Below are positions 1 through 11,119 of a stretch of 64,000 nucleotides of DNA, in pieces. How positions within the stretch are numbered: the first letter of the stretch is position 1; each line of letters begins with the position of its first letter. The notes below the pieces were generated by a model. The model made no database searches, was not told where the DNA came from, and was given only the letters and a program-made list of their open reading frames with translations. The stretch covers positions 248,001 to 312,000 of the forward strand of contig LATX02000194.1 of the NCBI GenBank assembly GCA_001466705.2, given 5' to 3'. The position numbers were made by a program, and so were the translations under genes. The DNA comes from Moniliophthora roreri. Its lineage: Eukaryota > Basidiomycota > Agaricomycetes > Agaricales > Marasmiaceae.

Positions 1-308
1 GGAACCGACAACAGTTTCAAAGACGTGAAGGTAGCAGGGACCATTGGAGAGCTCAAGTACCTGGAATACAGATGGTGATGTGCATCGAGTCTATTGCCAA
101 TATAACTCTGAACTGAATACATTCCAGACCCAGGAAAATGGATGGTATGTACTGAATATCTGTAGTACGTTCGCCAACGAAATGGCAATTTCAGTGGGAC
201 AGTGGCGAATTCTGGTTCAGGCGCTAAAAAATTAGCGGTAACCCGAGGAATGAGGGCGGTTATAAGTATTGGCTGAGCCCAATTGTCGGGGTCATTCCAT
301 CTTCCTGA
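1..308 (+). pseudogene. 3' relic of an S8 subtilisin-like protease (Vpr-like), frameshifted
   Basis: The translated end matches the C-termini of the three complete S8 proteases in this window: an FAN motif, then a stretch like ILVQALK, then GNPRNEGGY and WLSPIVG before a stop at 306-308. That segment is the last beta-strand region of the C-terminal Fn3-like domain. The reading frame breaks at a run of six A around 227-232: dropping one A joins ALK to ISGNPRNEGG in one frame. At the upstream junction (about 78-133) a plausible intron with a CTGAA branch region exists, but its obvious donor does not keep the frame either. The gene starts outside the window, so its catalytic part is unseen. I read it as a decayed fourth protease copy. 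A homopolymer sequencing error could explain the A-run shift alone. Confidence 0.72.
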
Positions 309-328
309 TGCATTCCATCTTCCTGATG
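293..328. repeat. 18-bp direct repeat, two copies
   Basis: The unit cattccatcttcctgatg occurs twice without a gap, starting at 293 and 311. The first copy holds the stop codon of the protease relic, so the duplication lies across the gene's 3' end. It looks like a small slippage duplication. Confidence 0.85.
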
Positions 329-389
329 CATGCCCGCTCTCCTACTGCTGTCGATATCGACTAGACGAATGGATTCTTTGCCCTGCCCA

Positions 390-1132
390 TCATGATATAA
401 AACTCCCGCTTCCTAGTGAAGACACGCGTTCTGGGCTGACCTGTTGGTCGCCATGAAACACGATATGACCAACGTCTCTCGCAAAAAGGGGTGGATTCTG
501 AGGGGTAATAGGCTTTTGTAACTTCCTTTTCCGTCTTGAAGATGATTCAGCTGTTGTGCCAATTGCATCAAGTACCTCTGCTGTGCTGGTGGAAGGTATG
601 ATTGGGGGTGCTGGGATTCGTCGTGAAGTCCGACATTCGGTGCAAGTGTAGGTCATTACATGGCCATGACTAGACGACGCTGTGGCATAGTCATTAGAAA
701 CCTATCAACAATCCCATTTAAGATGTCGCACCTTTGATCCTTACTGTTGCCGTAGACCCTGGCATGAGAACGGTACTGCAACCTTTGCAGAGCGTTCTCT
801 TAATGGAAGGGTCCCTAAGGAAAGATTAGCCGAGATCTTCAAAACGCTTCAAAGACGTACATTCGAACTATGGTCTTGGTGCTAACCAGCTTCATAGTAT
901 CAATATAGCTCTTTGCTAGATTCTTTGGTCCAGCTCGCCGCGATTTCCTCTTCTTCTGCCGATTTGATTTTTGAGTAACATCGGGCGTAGGTTGCTTTTG
1001 ACTTGAAGAACCGGAGTCGTCGATACTGTTTAGATAGACACTCGCTTGGTATAAGAAATTGAGACGGTGCATTATATCCCTGTTGGCAACATTGCTGAGA
1101 TTCGGAACGTCGTTTTTTGTTTTTTTGGTCAT
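390..1132 (-). CDS. RPR2: Ribonuclease P/MRP subunit RPR2 (Rpp21 family)
   Basis: Protein subunit of nuclear RNase P, which trims the 5' leader of precursor tRNAs. Three exons, 1132-861, 814-732 and 679-390, join in phase across introns of 46 and 52 nt and give 214 residues. The N-terminal part has RDIMHRLNFLYQAS, the helical signature of Rpp21. Exon 2 continues with DPSIKRTLCKGC, and exon 3 supplies YTCTECRTSRR, so the four zinc-binding Cys form two CxxC pairs (CKGC and CTEC) as in the family. The start at 1132 fits the conserved beginning (MTKKTKND then NLSNVANRD). An in-frame ATG at 1216 would run into the coding part of the divergent neighbour. The C-terminal third (FARDVGHIVFHG) also resembles the Rpp21 tail. 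Its start is 38 bp from the start of the plus-strand gene. Confidence 0.9.
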
Positions 1133-1170
1133 GGTGGTGGTGGTGGTCGAGGCGCGAGACGCGTTCTGAT
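1133..1170. promoter_or_regulatory. 38-bp divergent promoter gap with an MluI-box-like ACGCGT
   Basis: Only 38 bp separate the start codons of RPR2 (-) and the gene at 1171 (+). The gap holds a GGT trinucleotide run and one ACGCGT at 1159-1164, the core bound by MBF-type cell-cycle factors in ascomycete yeasts. The two 5' UTRs must overlap or lie inside the opposite coding region. Regulation by MBF is only an inference from one hexamer. Confidence 0.4.
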
Positions 1171-3213
1171 ATGGATTCCGACGATAAACCATCAACATCT
1201 GCCCCGATTCGTACACCAGTTCCTACAGCGACCCTAGCATCGAACTCGAATTCTGTATATACATCAGTGCCGGTAGCGACAACATCGTCCTCAGTAACGT
1301 CGGCAACGTCGACTTCTGCAGTCACACCGACAACAGCTCCGACGTCGACTTCAACGACATATACGCCTAGCACGGCAACGTCTACTGCAGATCCAGTATA
1401 TTCCCCATCTGTACCGGTTTCAACTGCATCACATACACCTGCTCACGCAGCCACTCGTAAAACGTCTTTGACTCCTGGGACATATTCATCAGCTACAGGA
1501 TCAACTCAACCTCTGTCACAAGCTACCATCCAAGCACTTCTTTCTCAGGCTGCAGCAGCTCAGGCAGCGACAGCAGCATTACCGAACGCTACTTTGCCAA
1601 AGCCACCCAGTGCTAGCACATCTAGCTCAGGGTCCTCTTACTATACCACAAGCTCTTCGAATGCGACATCTACAAATTCCAATCCGGCTACCGGTCAATC
1701 CTATTTTGACCCAAACTCGGCTGTATGGAAAAATAGTACCTGGGCGGCAACTCTAGCTGCGTATCCGTATGCAGCTCAACAGTTGAGCGCGCAATACTCT
1801 CAGCAGTATGGGTTCCCGCACTACCAGTCGGGTTATCAGAACCAATACAAGGCTGGATCATCGACCACGGGTACTCCAAAGGTGGAACAGAAGATTGCAC
1901 CTAAACCAAGAACACCGAGTCCACCTCCACCCGAGCCTCCTCGCGATTGGGATGTGCTATTGAGAAGGTTTTTGCAGTCACTGGGCCTAACGCAGGCTTT
2001 GCAAGGCCTAGAACTGGATATCCTCGTATTGAACGAGGATTGGGAAGCCAAGCACATTGCAGTGGCACTGGATGATCTTGTCAAGGGTATTCAGGTAAGA
2101 TTGCAAAGTTGTCCAACTGGGATAACGCTGAACCTTTTCTTTTCCTGTAGACTTTGCGAGACAAGTCGCCCGAAGATCAGAAGGATATTGTTGTTCCCGA
2201 AAAACCCTTGGAGGAGCGGAAGTTGGACTACGTGCATCTTTCTAATGGTGCAAAGCCCTCTTCTCCTACTGCGGTGAGTTCTCACATTATTTTCGAGTAT
2301 TTCAGCAATCCACTGAGCCGCACCATCAGATTAATAAATCGATATCCGAATTTTTGGCTCGCAAACGCGCGAATAATGATGCCTCCAATCGCAACGAGTT
2401 TCTTTTATCCATCGCGCAAAAACGTGCAAAACTCAGCGAAGACTCCGAAATGTCTAAAGAGCCCTCGTCTTGCGCGCGTACAGACGCGAAATACGTCAAT
2501 AGAGAGTGTCAAATGAAGTATGACATTGCGAAGAACGAGGATGGTCCCCTCCGACGTACGATGCGGAGTAAAAACAAGACTGAGGAGTCAGACATGCAAC
2601 CACCTGTCTCTACCTCCAAGGGTAAAGCAAAAGCTCAAAACCGCAAAAACAGCACGTCGGCAGTATTGTCGTCGAATTCAGCAGTTGAACCTATGCAAAT
2701 AGACAGTATTCCGACGACAGATCGTCATCATGCGTTGGATGAGCGTCTTACGAATATTGAGAGTCATTTTGCTGTTCGATATGGTATGTTGCATCCTCAG
2801 CCTGTAATCCCGAACTGAAAGTTGACAATTCCTATGAGTTCCTTCTCCTCCACTTAACCTTCTGGACCGACTAAAGCTCCTTGAAGATCATATAATTCGG
2901 CTTGAAAAAGATTATCCTCCTTGGGCAGCTATTCACTTTAGCCAACCAAATCGGGTGGTATGTATTCTTACCGCTTCCAGAGGGTGATCTAACTTTCCTC
3001 TTATAGTGGCCCCCTCCCCCTCAAGTAACACCTATCATTGTACCAACTCATCTTACTCGAGATCTCAGTAAAAAGCCTACTGATGATCAGGCCGCGAATA
3101 CAGAGGCCCAACAACTGCCGAAGAGCTTTAGGAAGGATTCGAGTCTGCATCGTGCGTTACTGGAACGACTAGAGATCAAGAATGCGAAGAATGCTCTGGC
3201 TAGTCGGAGTTGA
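1171..3213 (+). CDS. Ser/Thr-rich protein with a conserved C-terminal coiled region (possible MBIP-like)
   Basis: Five exons, 1171-2094, 2151-2273, 2306-2783, 2839-2957 and 3007-3213, join in phase and give 616 residues. The first 210 residues are Ser/Thr/Ala/Pro-rich and disordered. A Pro run near residue 250 (SPPPPEPP) precedes a helical block (DWDVLLRRFLQSLGL, then LELDILVLNEDWEAKHIAVA). A charged nuclear-type middle region follows, then a C-terminal coiled coil ending in LEKDYPPWAAIHFSQPNR. That last motif recalls MAP3K12-binding inhibitory protein (MBIP, an ATAC acetyltransferase subunit), but the match is from memory and weak. The structure is certain, the function is not. It is divergently paired with RPR2. 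Confidence 0.75.
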
Positions 3214-3390
3214 AATCTTCTCGGGCTGCATCGGTTTGAACAAATATCAATTTTTTTTGCTCGGTGTAGAGTAGAAAAGAGTATCGGGATTTTATTACAG
3301 GCTGTAAATTACTATGTAAAGTCTGCAAGTCACTCCTATCACGCGATATCCACGTGGTCGCACCCACGTTTTGGAAATTCGGTTCTTGAG

Positions 3391-3669
3391 TTGGCGCAAC
3401 ACGTTGATTCAATGATTGGTTTGACTCCCTCTTCCATCCCTTGGTCATCTTCGCTTAGGACTGCATTCTTTTTCAACATAATGACATCTAATGTACGTAC
3501 GCGATTCGTGTTCTTTTCCTCACATTTGGGAGCAATCCAGTTTTCGTCTTCTTGGACCACAGTACCACCAGAAATCGTCTCCGTCATCTTCCGGAAACTA
3601 GAGAAACAAAAACGTGACATTTGCAATGTTGTCCTGATCTGCCACAATGTGTTCGAATCGTTCGACTAG
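3391..3669 (+). pseudogene. Short F-box-like remnant
   Basis: A 92-codon open frame ends in a stretch resembling the start of an F-box: VPPEIVSVIFRKL, then a charged turn, then ICNVVLICHNVF. Basidiomycete F-box proteins read very similarly (LPPE, IF..L, C..SLVC). The frame stops straight after the first F-box helices, and nothing downstream looks like the rest of such a protein. It is probably a truncated copy of a large family. It could also be a chance frame, because no upstream domain is visible. Confidence 0.35.
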
Positions 3670-3712
3670 GACTAGGCGGTTATTCAATGACCGGGACAAA
3701 AGCACATACGGC

Positions 3713-3881
3713 TACAGTATAACTTCTTTTAACCCATACCCTATAAACCCATAACCTCTTATAACCCATAGATTTTTTGCCAAAATCCCACCTGGTTTGG
3801 CAGGGGAAACCCCATAACCTTCAATAACCCATGGTTTTGAGCATGAACCAACTGCTATGGGTTATAAGAGGTTAGACTGTA
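3713..3881. mobile_element. Tc1/mariner-type MITE, 169 bp, with 26-bp terminal inverted repeats
   Basis: The left end (3713-3738) and the reverse complement of the right end (3856-3881) match at 23 of 26 positions, both reading TACAGT, TAAC and TAACCCATA in the same order. The ends have the form TA-CAGT...ACTG-TA, so the outer TA is the expected target duplication of Tc1/mariner elements and CAGT the usual terminus. There is no coding capacity inside. Internal copies of TAACCCAT-like words in both orientations suggest nested palindromes. It lies in the gap behind the F-box remnant. A non-autonomous element mobilised by a transposase elsewhere is the natural reading. Confidence 0.72.
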
Positions 3882-5264
3882 TTATACGAAGATGTCCAAA
3901 CAAGGCCATCAAGTTGTCTGGGTGAAATGGCACCGTGTTACCGAAGCTGCGGAACACGATTAGGGAGAAAGAGACATTAAAGAGCATCACTGTCGCCAGT
4001 CATGCTATGAATGATACCAAGTGCGATGCGTTCTGCTCTGGAATGGAGTTTTCAAGCATGCTGGGCCATGGAGGTTTTTGTCACAGCAATGTTCTCGCTT
4101 GGGAGACATACGATGAGGAAGACTCGTCAGGGAGGAGGCCAGAAGAGAGGATGAAAAGGCTCGGACGCCGTAAACAAAACAACATAAAGATTTTTCTCCA
4201 CTTCAGCTAGTTTATACAGTACAACGTCGATAACGAGACGAAGGGCACTCCGCTTGCCCAGCGCTCAGTGTATGTATGCCGAAGAATGCCGCGGCGCTAG
4301 CTAAATAATGTTGACATAGCACCCCACCCTCCTGAAATGAGTCTGAATACTCGCTGCATCTCGAATCATCGGAATTATCGTGGTACACGATGTTATCCTG
4401 TCACTGCTTCACATAGCATTCGTACAAGACCGTAAATCACCATTCAAGCATGGGGACTGACGCCGGAATAGGGCTGACCGACATTCACCCAGCCCCTCAT
4501 GCAAATTTGGTCGATTCTTCATCTCGCCGCAGATGCATAGAACTTCGAAGCCAAACACCAAGAAGCCGGCTCCGTGGTTTTCAAGTTTCGATGTCACCTA
4601 CACGCTCACACTAGTTCAACACGGAGGACAATAAACCTCTCAGCGGACTCGTTTCGTGTCCAGAGGTCCTCTTAAAATAGTTTCCCCAGGTGGACTCGTT
4701 ACCTACATCAGCTCTATTCAGTCGTCAATAATGGTACGTCGATGGTGTTCAAGACTCGAGCAATCCCATTGGCGTCGTAAGGTGCAAGGAGATAGGCAGG
4801 GCACATCATTTACTTTGTGATGTCACTGCTGCGGACGCACGCTGACCCTCGGCAACACCTGGGCGGCATTCGACTGGGATTAGTATTTCTCATTTTGAGC
4901 CCTCAACATTTTCATAAAAACCGCTGACTACTATGGTGTAGACACTGCCTACTACCGGCTTTTTTGCGAATGTTCCGAGCGTCTGTAGGATCACAACGTA
5001 CATGAAAACGACACCGATTTCGAGAAGATTTCTAAGATGTGCTCTCTTTCTTGACTGCTTGGCTTGGCGATGCGTTCTATCGCGATCATTTTCCTCGTCA
5101 CCCAGCTTGGAGAAGGTTTTTATGTAACCTCGTCATTATCCAAAGTCACTCTTATGGTTCCCCATCGACCTCCCCTTACACCTAGACTCTCAGCAGCATT
5201 TCCGAAGATCTCTGCACACACAAATCCTCGTGATCCCGTTACAAACACCCGGACATTCTCTTTC
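3882..5264. other. Intergenic stretch, no gene supported
   Basis: The open frames here (for example 3935-4210 and 4409-4597) have no recognisable motif, no convincing splice continuation and no paralogue in the window. The last few hundred bases must hold the promoter and 5' UTR of the GH5 gene starting at 5265. An upstream in-frame ATG at 5064 opens a hydrophobic leader, but the anchor and conserved domain favour 5265. Confidence 0.5.
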
Positions 5265-7641
5265 ATGGCGTCTTATAACTCAACTCAAATTTCTCCTGAA
5301 GGGGCCAGTGGCTCTACTCGGTATTTCAATCCGTATGCGGCCCCGCAAATGTCCAGGCCATCGCGCTTTCATAACGAACAAAGCTCTACTAAACCATCGA
5401 TCTATGACCAGCGTAAATATCAGCCATCCTTCCGCTATGACGGTCAGAGTCAGAATCTGGCTAACACCCACATGTCATTGCAAGCAAGGCGCAGAAAGGG
5501 TGTTCTTATTATCATTATCCTCGGTCTCATAATTCTTGTCCTCACGATTGTTCTCCCGGTCTATTTTACTGTCATAAAGAGGGATGATGGACCGGTGACG
5601 GGCGGAAATGGAAGTGAGATTACGATGGAGGATGGGACAACTTTTACTTATTCCAATCCTTTTGGAGGGCACTGGCACTATGATCCGAAAGACCCGTTCA
5701 ATAATGGCGCAAGAGCCCAGTCATGGACTCCTGCTCTGAACGAGACATTCCAGTATGGCGTTGACAGAATCAGAGGGTGAGCAGGGATATTCAAACCACG
5801 AAGGGACACTCTCAAAAGCTAATGTACAGAGTCAACGTGGGAGGCTGGTTAACGATCGAGCCGGTGCGTCAACTCTCAAAGCGCGGATGATACTTAGTGA
5901 CAACTGAAACCTTTCTCTGCAGTTCATGCAAGTGGTTGCACGTATACTTCAAGGACGTGAATACTCACATCTGTGTCCAGAGCTCCCGCCCTATTCGAAA
6001 AGTATGCGAACGCAACGCCAACACCCGTTGACGAGTACACACTTCATGCTGCAATCGCAGCAGATCCTGCGAATGGCGGATTAGATCAGATTGAGGATCA
6101 TTACAAGACGTTCATCGTGAGTGTCCTTTCGATGATAGTGATACAATGATCCTGACTTTCTTCAGACGGAAAAAGATTTCGCTGAGATTGCAGAAGCCGG
6201 TATGAACTACGTCAGGATACCCATTCCATTTTGGGCACTTGAAGTCCGGGAAAACGAACCTTACCTCCCAAAGACGGCGTGGAAGTAAGTTGCGCTTTCG
6301 TATTGCTCCCTTGCGTACGTTGACCGCAGTCCACAGATACTTCCTCAAAGCGGTTGGCTGGGCACGCAAATATGGCTTGCGTGTTAACCTTGACTTACAC
6401 ACTGCACCCGGTAGTCAAAACGGATGGAATCACTCCGGAAAACTAGGTGACGTGAATTGGCTCATGGGTCCCATGGGATTTGCAAATGCCCAGCGCACCC
6501 TGGATTACATTCGCATCCTCGCCGAGTTCATAAATCAACCTCAATATCGCAATGTCGTCACTATCTTTGGTATTCTCAACGAACCGAGAGAACCGTTCTC
6601 GGGAATGGAGCAAATCCAGTCGTTGTGAGTAGCTTACCCCAGTCGTAGCGCGTTGTATCGTTCAAGTTTCCTTATGTAGCTATGTCGAGGCGTACAGGAT
6701 AATACGAGAAATCACTGGAATAGGACAAGGGGCTTGGGTTTCGTTCCACGATGCGTTCACTAGCAGAGGGGACTGGGACGGATTCCTCCCGAATGCCGAC
6801 CGCGTTATGCTTGATAGTCATCCATACATCGCGTTTGGAGATCAAGCTGATGAGGGTTGGGGCGTACGAACTGATGCACCATGTGGTTGGGGCGGGGACG
6901 TGAATAGGTCTATGGAAATTTTTGGAATGAACAATGCCGGAGAATTCAGTAATGCCATTAATGACTGCGGTCTCTGGGTTAATGGTGTAGGCCAGGGCAT
7001 CCGCTACGAGGGAAGCTACGTCTGGGAGGATTTTCCGAGGATCGGGGACTGCGAGAGGTGGACGGATTGGACAAAGTTTGACGAGCAAACGAAAGGCGAA
7101 ATAAAGTCGTTCGCTACGGCTAGTTTTGATGCTCTTCAAGTACGTGATTTTCTGCCCTCATTTGTCCTTCATTTCGGTTAAACGCTCGCAGAACTACTTT
7201 TTCTGGACGTGGAAGATCGGCGACTCTATCCACTCCGGAAAGGTTGAATCGCCTGCATGGTCATACAAACTCGGTCTTGAACAAGGTTGGATGCCCAGGG
7301 ATCCTCGGGAAGCGGATGGTTTTTGCGGAAATACTGCGCCATTTACTGGTACGTTCAAGACTGGTGATGGTAACGTTGACCTTGGAGCATACCCTTGGCC
7401 GCCATCAACAATTAGAGAAGGAGGGGAGCCGACAGCACTTCCAACATACACACCAACAGGTACTCTTCTTTTAGAGGCAGAATCAACCCTCACCGCCTCG
7501 AGTGTGATGGTTCCTGTCAAGTCATGTAGCTACCTGGATCCGTGGGTTGGGACCGAGGCTAGTATACCAACTCCTCTGTGCGGCGGAAATCCCAAGAGAG
7601 ATCTTCAACGGTCTTCGGTCACGCAAGCGCCCATGATATGA
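5265..7641 (+). CDS. Membrane-anchored GH5 exo-beta-1,3-glucanase (ExgD type), copy 1
   Basis: Predicted type II membrane enzyme that removes glucose from beta-1,3-glucan at the cell surface. Eight exons give 667 residues: 5265-5776, 5830-5863, 5923-5927, 5981-6116, 6166-6284, 6337-6624, 6680-7139 and 7192-7641. A cytoplasmic tail of about 79 residues ends in RRRKG, then a membrane span at residues 80-104, then the GH5 module. The acid/base Glu is in NEPRE (about residue 351) and the nucleophile in AGEFSNAINDC (about 453); FFWTWKIG follows. Exon 3 is only TTCAT and is followed by an intron with a GC donor (GCAAGT at 5928). This is needed to restore IEPFIAPALFEKYA. The second copy at 12653 has the same layout, but this one lacks about 30 residues before the C-terminal SYLDPWVG. 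Confidence 0.9.
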
Positions 7642-7995
7642 GGTCTCAGGTGGTTGCTATGTTGATAGCCGAGGTGGAGGGGAAGAATCTGGTCAGAGCA
7701 AGGCCGGGTATACGTGCAGATAGTCCAGGTTGAATTATAACATGGAGCAATGGTATTCCATACGACAAATACAGACTAAAATAGAGTAGAGCGATGATTG
7801 ATAGGACGTTTGAACAACATGAATAAAGCAATGCGAATAAATATAAAACCAATAAGTGACTAGGTAGAGTGACAGAAACAATGCGAAATGCAGCGATACA
7901 GTCGGGTACACGCTATGAGAAAGCAGATGTAAAAGCACAGTGTGATGGAAACAATGAGAGAGAGCAAAAAGGGAAAGAGAAAACGACAACAGTAA
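7642..7995. other. Gap between convergent genes
   Basis: This holds the 3' ends of the GH5 gene (+) and the disordered-protein gene (-). A/T-rich stretches around 7735-7870 could carry poly(A) signals for both. No gene is supported. Confidence 0.5.
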
Positions 7996-10900
7996 TTAAA
8001 TTCCGTCAACAGCATCCCACCGAAGTGTCTTTCCAAGTGGTTTCCAGTAATATTGCTTGTATTTTTTCGTCTCATTTCTCTTCGCAGGTCGAGGCATAAT
8101 GCTCTTAATGAGCGTCGCACGTTCTTGGTCTTCATCGCGCTCCGGCACATAGAACCACTGTGCCACAAGTAGGCGTTCGGCGTCCTAAACCCAGAGTCAA
8201 AACCATGCAATATCAGACGATGAAAGAAACTCACCTTCGCGCTACTTTCAACCTTCCCGAACACACCGGACCTCTCCATACCTAACTCCATTACCCTCAG
8301 CAGTTCCAACGACCACTCTTTCTCCCCAAGAGATCGCTTCTCCGAGCCATCTTCCCCGTTTATATTGGGATCACTCAGATGTACAACCAACCCTTTTAGA
8401 GCGTCCGGTCTTGTTTGCATAATTGAACGATACAACGTGGGCACAGGGTGTGAAGACGCACGGGATTGAGCCATTGTTTCGATGATAAGACCAGTGAGTT
8501 CAGCGTCAAGGGGTGCGAGCGGAGGTAGAGGTGGTGGTGGAGGGACCTTTGACTTTGACTTTGGCTTTGGCTTGGATTTGGAAGCGGGCCTGGATTTGTA
8601 TGCTTGAGCTTTTGAGCGTTGTCTCGATCTCGGAAGTATTTTCTCCTCTTCCTCGCTACTGCTATCCTCACTCACGCTCTCTTCTTCCTCCTCTTCCCCC
8701 TCTTCACTCTTGTCCTCACTACTGCTCAATGCCGAGGAAAGCGGCGACGACATCCGTACACTCGTCGACCTCTTGCTGGTCTCTACCTCAGCGTCCGAGT
8801 CAGACTCTGAATCTGATTCCACTATACGCAGCGACTTTGGTTTCGATGTGGCCACTAGTTTGGCCTTGCGAGAAGAAGCTTTGGGTTTCGATATCGTCTT
8901 CTTCACCGACGGCTGGTCGTCCTCACTCTCGTCCCCGTCCCTTTTCACAGCCTTTCCTTTAGGATGAGATTTGGCCACATCCTTCTTCTTCTTCGATTCT
9001 TCTTCATCAGCTCCCGACTTCTTCTTCGCTAACATGGGCCTCTCCCTCTCCTTTTGCTTCTCCGACCTGTCCTTTTTCTCACTCTCCTTCCCATTCTTCA
9101 CAGAAGGCTTCGTCACAGACTTCTTACCAACCTGTAGACTCTGGCCCTTCTTCTGGAATGATGCTAGCTCTGGCAGTGGTCTCCTAATGCCAGATGCCGA
9201 CGACTTCAACGACCTAGAAGTCGACGACATATATGACGAAGTGAAAAATGAGGTATCGGCCTGAACACCCGATCTCGGTTTTTCGATACTTGGTGTCCCA
9301 TTCGTATTGGAAATGCGAGCCTTCTTCTTGGCGGGCTCCTGCTGATGTGCGGTAAGAAGAGGTCGTTTTGTGACTTTGAGGAGCTCTTTGGATTTTGAGT
9401 TGGATAAGGAATCATTGGTGTGAGAGCGAGAATGAGAATTGACGAGGCCGGTATTTGTCTTCAGGACCTGTTTCTCTTTCTCGCCCTTGCGAACAAAAGC
9501 TCCTTCCACTTCTTGAGGAACCATTGACGAGGCCGAAGCTGAATGAACATCGTTCGGTTTTGCCGCCTCCATTACTGAGCTGCTTTCGACAGTCGGGTTG
9601 ACGAGTAAATCGTCGTCATCATCAAAAAGATGCGAAACTTGTTTACTCTTCGCCTCTGCAGACTTGTTCTCGTCTCTCCTGGATTCATTCTGGGTCAAGT
9701 CTTCCATGATAATGTCCTTACTGGCCGGAGAGTTCACGGAACATGGTGGGTCACGCGACTGTGGGCAGGTATCGACTTTTTCTGTCGATAGCAAGATCGA
9801 GGCTTCCACAGACTCGCTGGCATCATCTTGTTTGACATTTAAGGACTCAGTGACCTCAGAATCGACGATATCAGTTGCTTCGTCAGGTGCAGCTTTTATC
9901 TGGGAGTACGATGGCATATCAGTAACGCCGCAAAAGAGCATGTAATCGAGCGATAACTCACCGTTTGGCGCAAGCTTAAAACATCTTCGTGAGAGTCTCC
10001 GTCGGAGAGCGCAGGCCCGACTACACCGGTTTGTTCTAATTGCGGTTCCAGTTCCATTTTCACGTCTTGAACGACCGGAGTAGAATCTGGTTCTGCTCCA
10101 TTGGGAAAGTGTGGAATGGAGGAGGCTCGAGAGACTCGAGGTAGTAGCGAAGAAACAGGTGACAAAGGTGGCGGAGATGAAGGTGGGAGTGGTGACAGCA
10201 CAAGGCGTGCGTCAGGCGAGCGCGGAGGTGGACTTTGGCTATTGGCCAGTTCCGAGAAGGTACCTACAGGCTCCGAATTTAGACCTGGAGCAGGCTCAGA
10301 TACATTCCGTGCAGTAGATGGGGGAGGAGTCGAAGCTTGCGCAGCCACCGTCGATAAAGGAAGCAACGGTGAACATGACGTAGGCGCTGGCTCAGAGTTG
10401 CGCTGGGGAAAGTGGAATCGTTGGTCGATTGGAGATGAAGACCAAAGCCCGCGCTCTGATGATGTTTCAAACGTGGTCGATCGACGACGTTCCGGGGAGA
10501 ACGAAAAAGTGAATCCGCCATCCTCCTCATCATCTGAGTTGACCTGGTCCCATTGGGACGAATCGGGTTTGACTGTACGAAAATAATCATCTTCTTCATC
10601 AGAGAGAAAGACATGTTCCGGAATGGTAGTTGAGTACGTGACTCGTTCTGGGGATCGGATTGGCGGTAGCTCGCTATTCGGGGTAACGGGCCAAAAGCTG
10701 TCTCTGGAAATGGACCTCGAACTGGAAGAGGAGTATGAGGTGGGCTGTCTGAGCGGTTTGAGATCACCAAATAGTTCCCTAATGCCTGGTAAGGATGGTC
10801 GGTTCGCGTCACGCCTTGACTCGTGTTCTATACGCTTCCCCTTCCTATACCCACTATGCCCCTCCCGCTCAAGCTCCCAATATTTCTCATGCTCACGACC

Positions 10901-11119
10901 AATTCCTCGATCATACCGTGCGTGCATATGAGCAAAATATGGACCTGGGCTCAAGTGCTGCTCGATTACGTGGGATCGGCTGGTATATGACAAAGGCGAG
11001 GTTGGGGGTGGAGAAGATGGAATTGAGTGCCATGAAGACGATACTGAGGATGATGAGGGTGAAGAGAAGGCATACGAGGACGATGGAGGGGTCAACGACG
11101 GCGACGGCGATGACCACAT
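7996..11119 (-). CDS. Large disordered Ser/acid-rich protein with a conserved C-terminal module, function unknown
   Basis: Three exons, 11119-9962, 9899-8235 and 8184-7996, join in phase and give 1003 residues. The first 380 residues are Ser/Pro-rich, with acidic patches such as LSDEEDDYF. The middle has many Lys-rich nuclear-localisation-like clusters (AKKKARIS, ESKKKKDVAKS) and Ser-Glu acidic runs. A Pro run (PPPPPLPPLAPLD) opens the only ordered part, about 160 residues including LYRSIMQTRPDALKGLVVHL, AERLLVAQWFYVPERDED and YYWKPLGKTLRWDAVDGI. I do not recognise this module. The composition suggests a nuclear or chromatin-associated protein, which is inference. A farther upstream ATG at 11230 is in frame but adds no conserved sequence. 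It sits between the two GH5 copies and ends toward the first. Confidence 0.75.

Noticed and set aside
3720..3880. Degenerate telomere repeat (TAACCC-like words)
   Set aside because: The words are arranged as inverted ends with TA flanks and lie between genes; a MITE explains them better than an interstitial telomere.
8513..9264. Several long plus-strand frames rich in Ser, Leu and Phe
   Set aside because: They are antisense to the Lys/Ser/Glu-rich exon of the minus-strand gene; low codon complexity on one strand opens the other.
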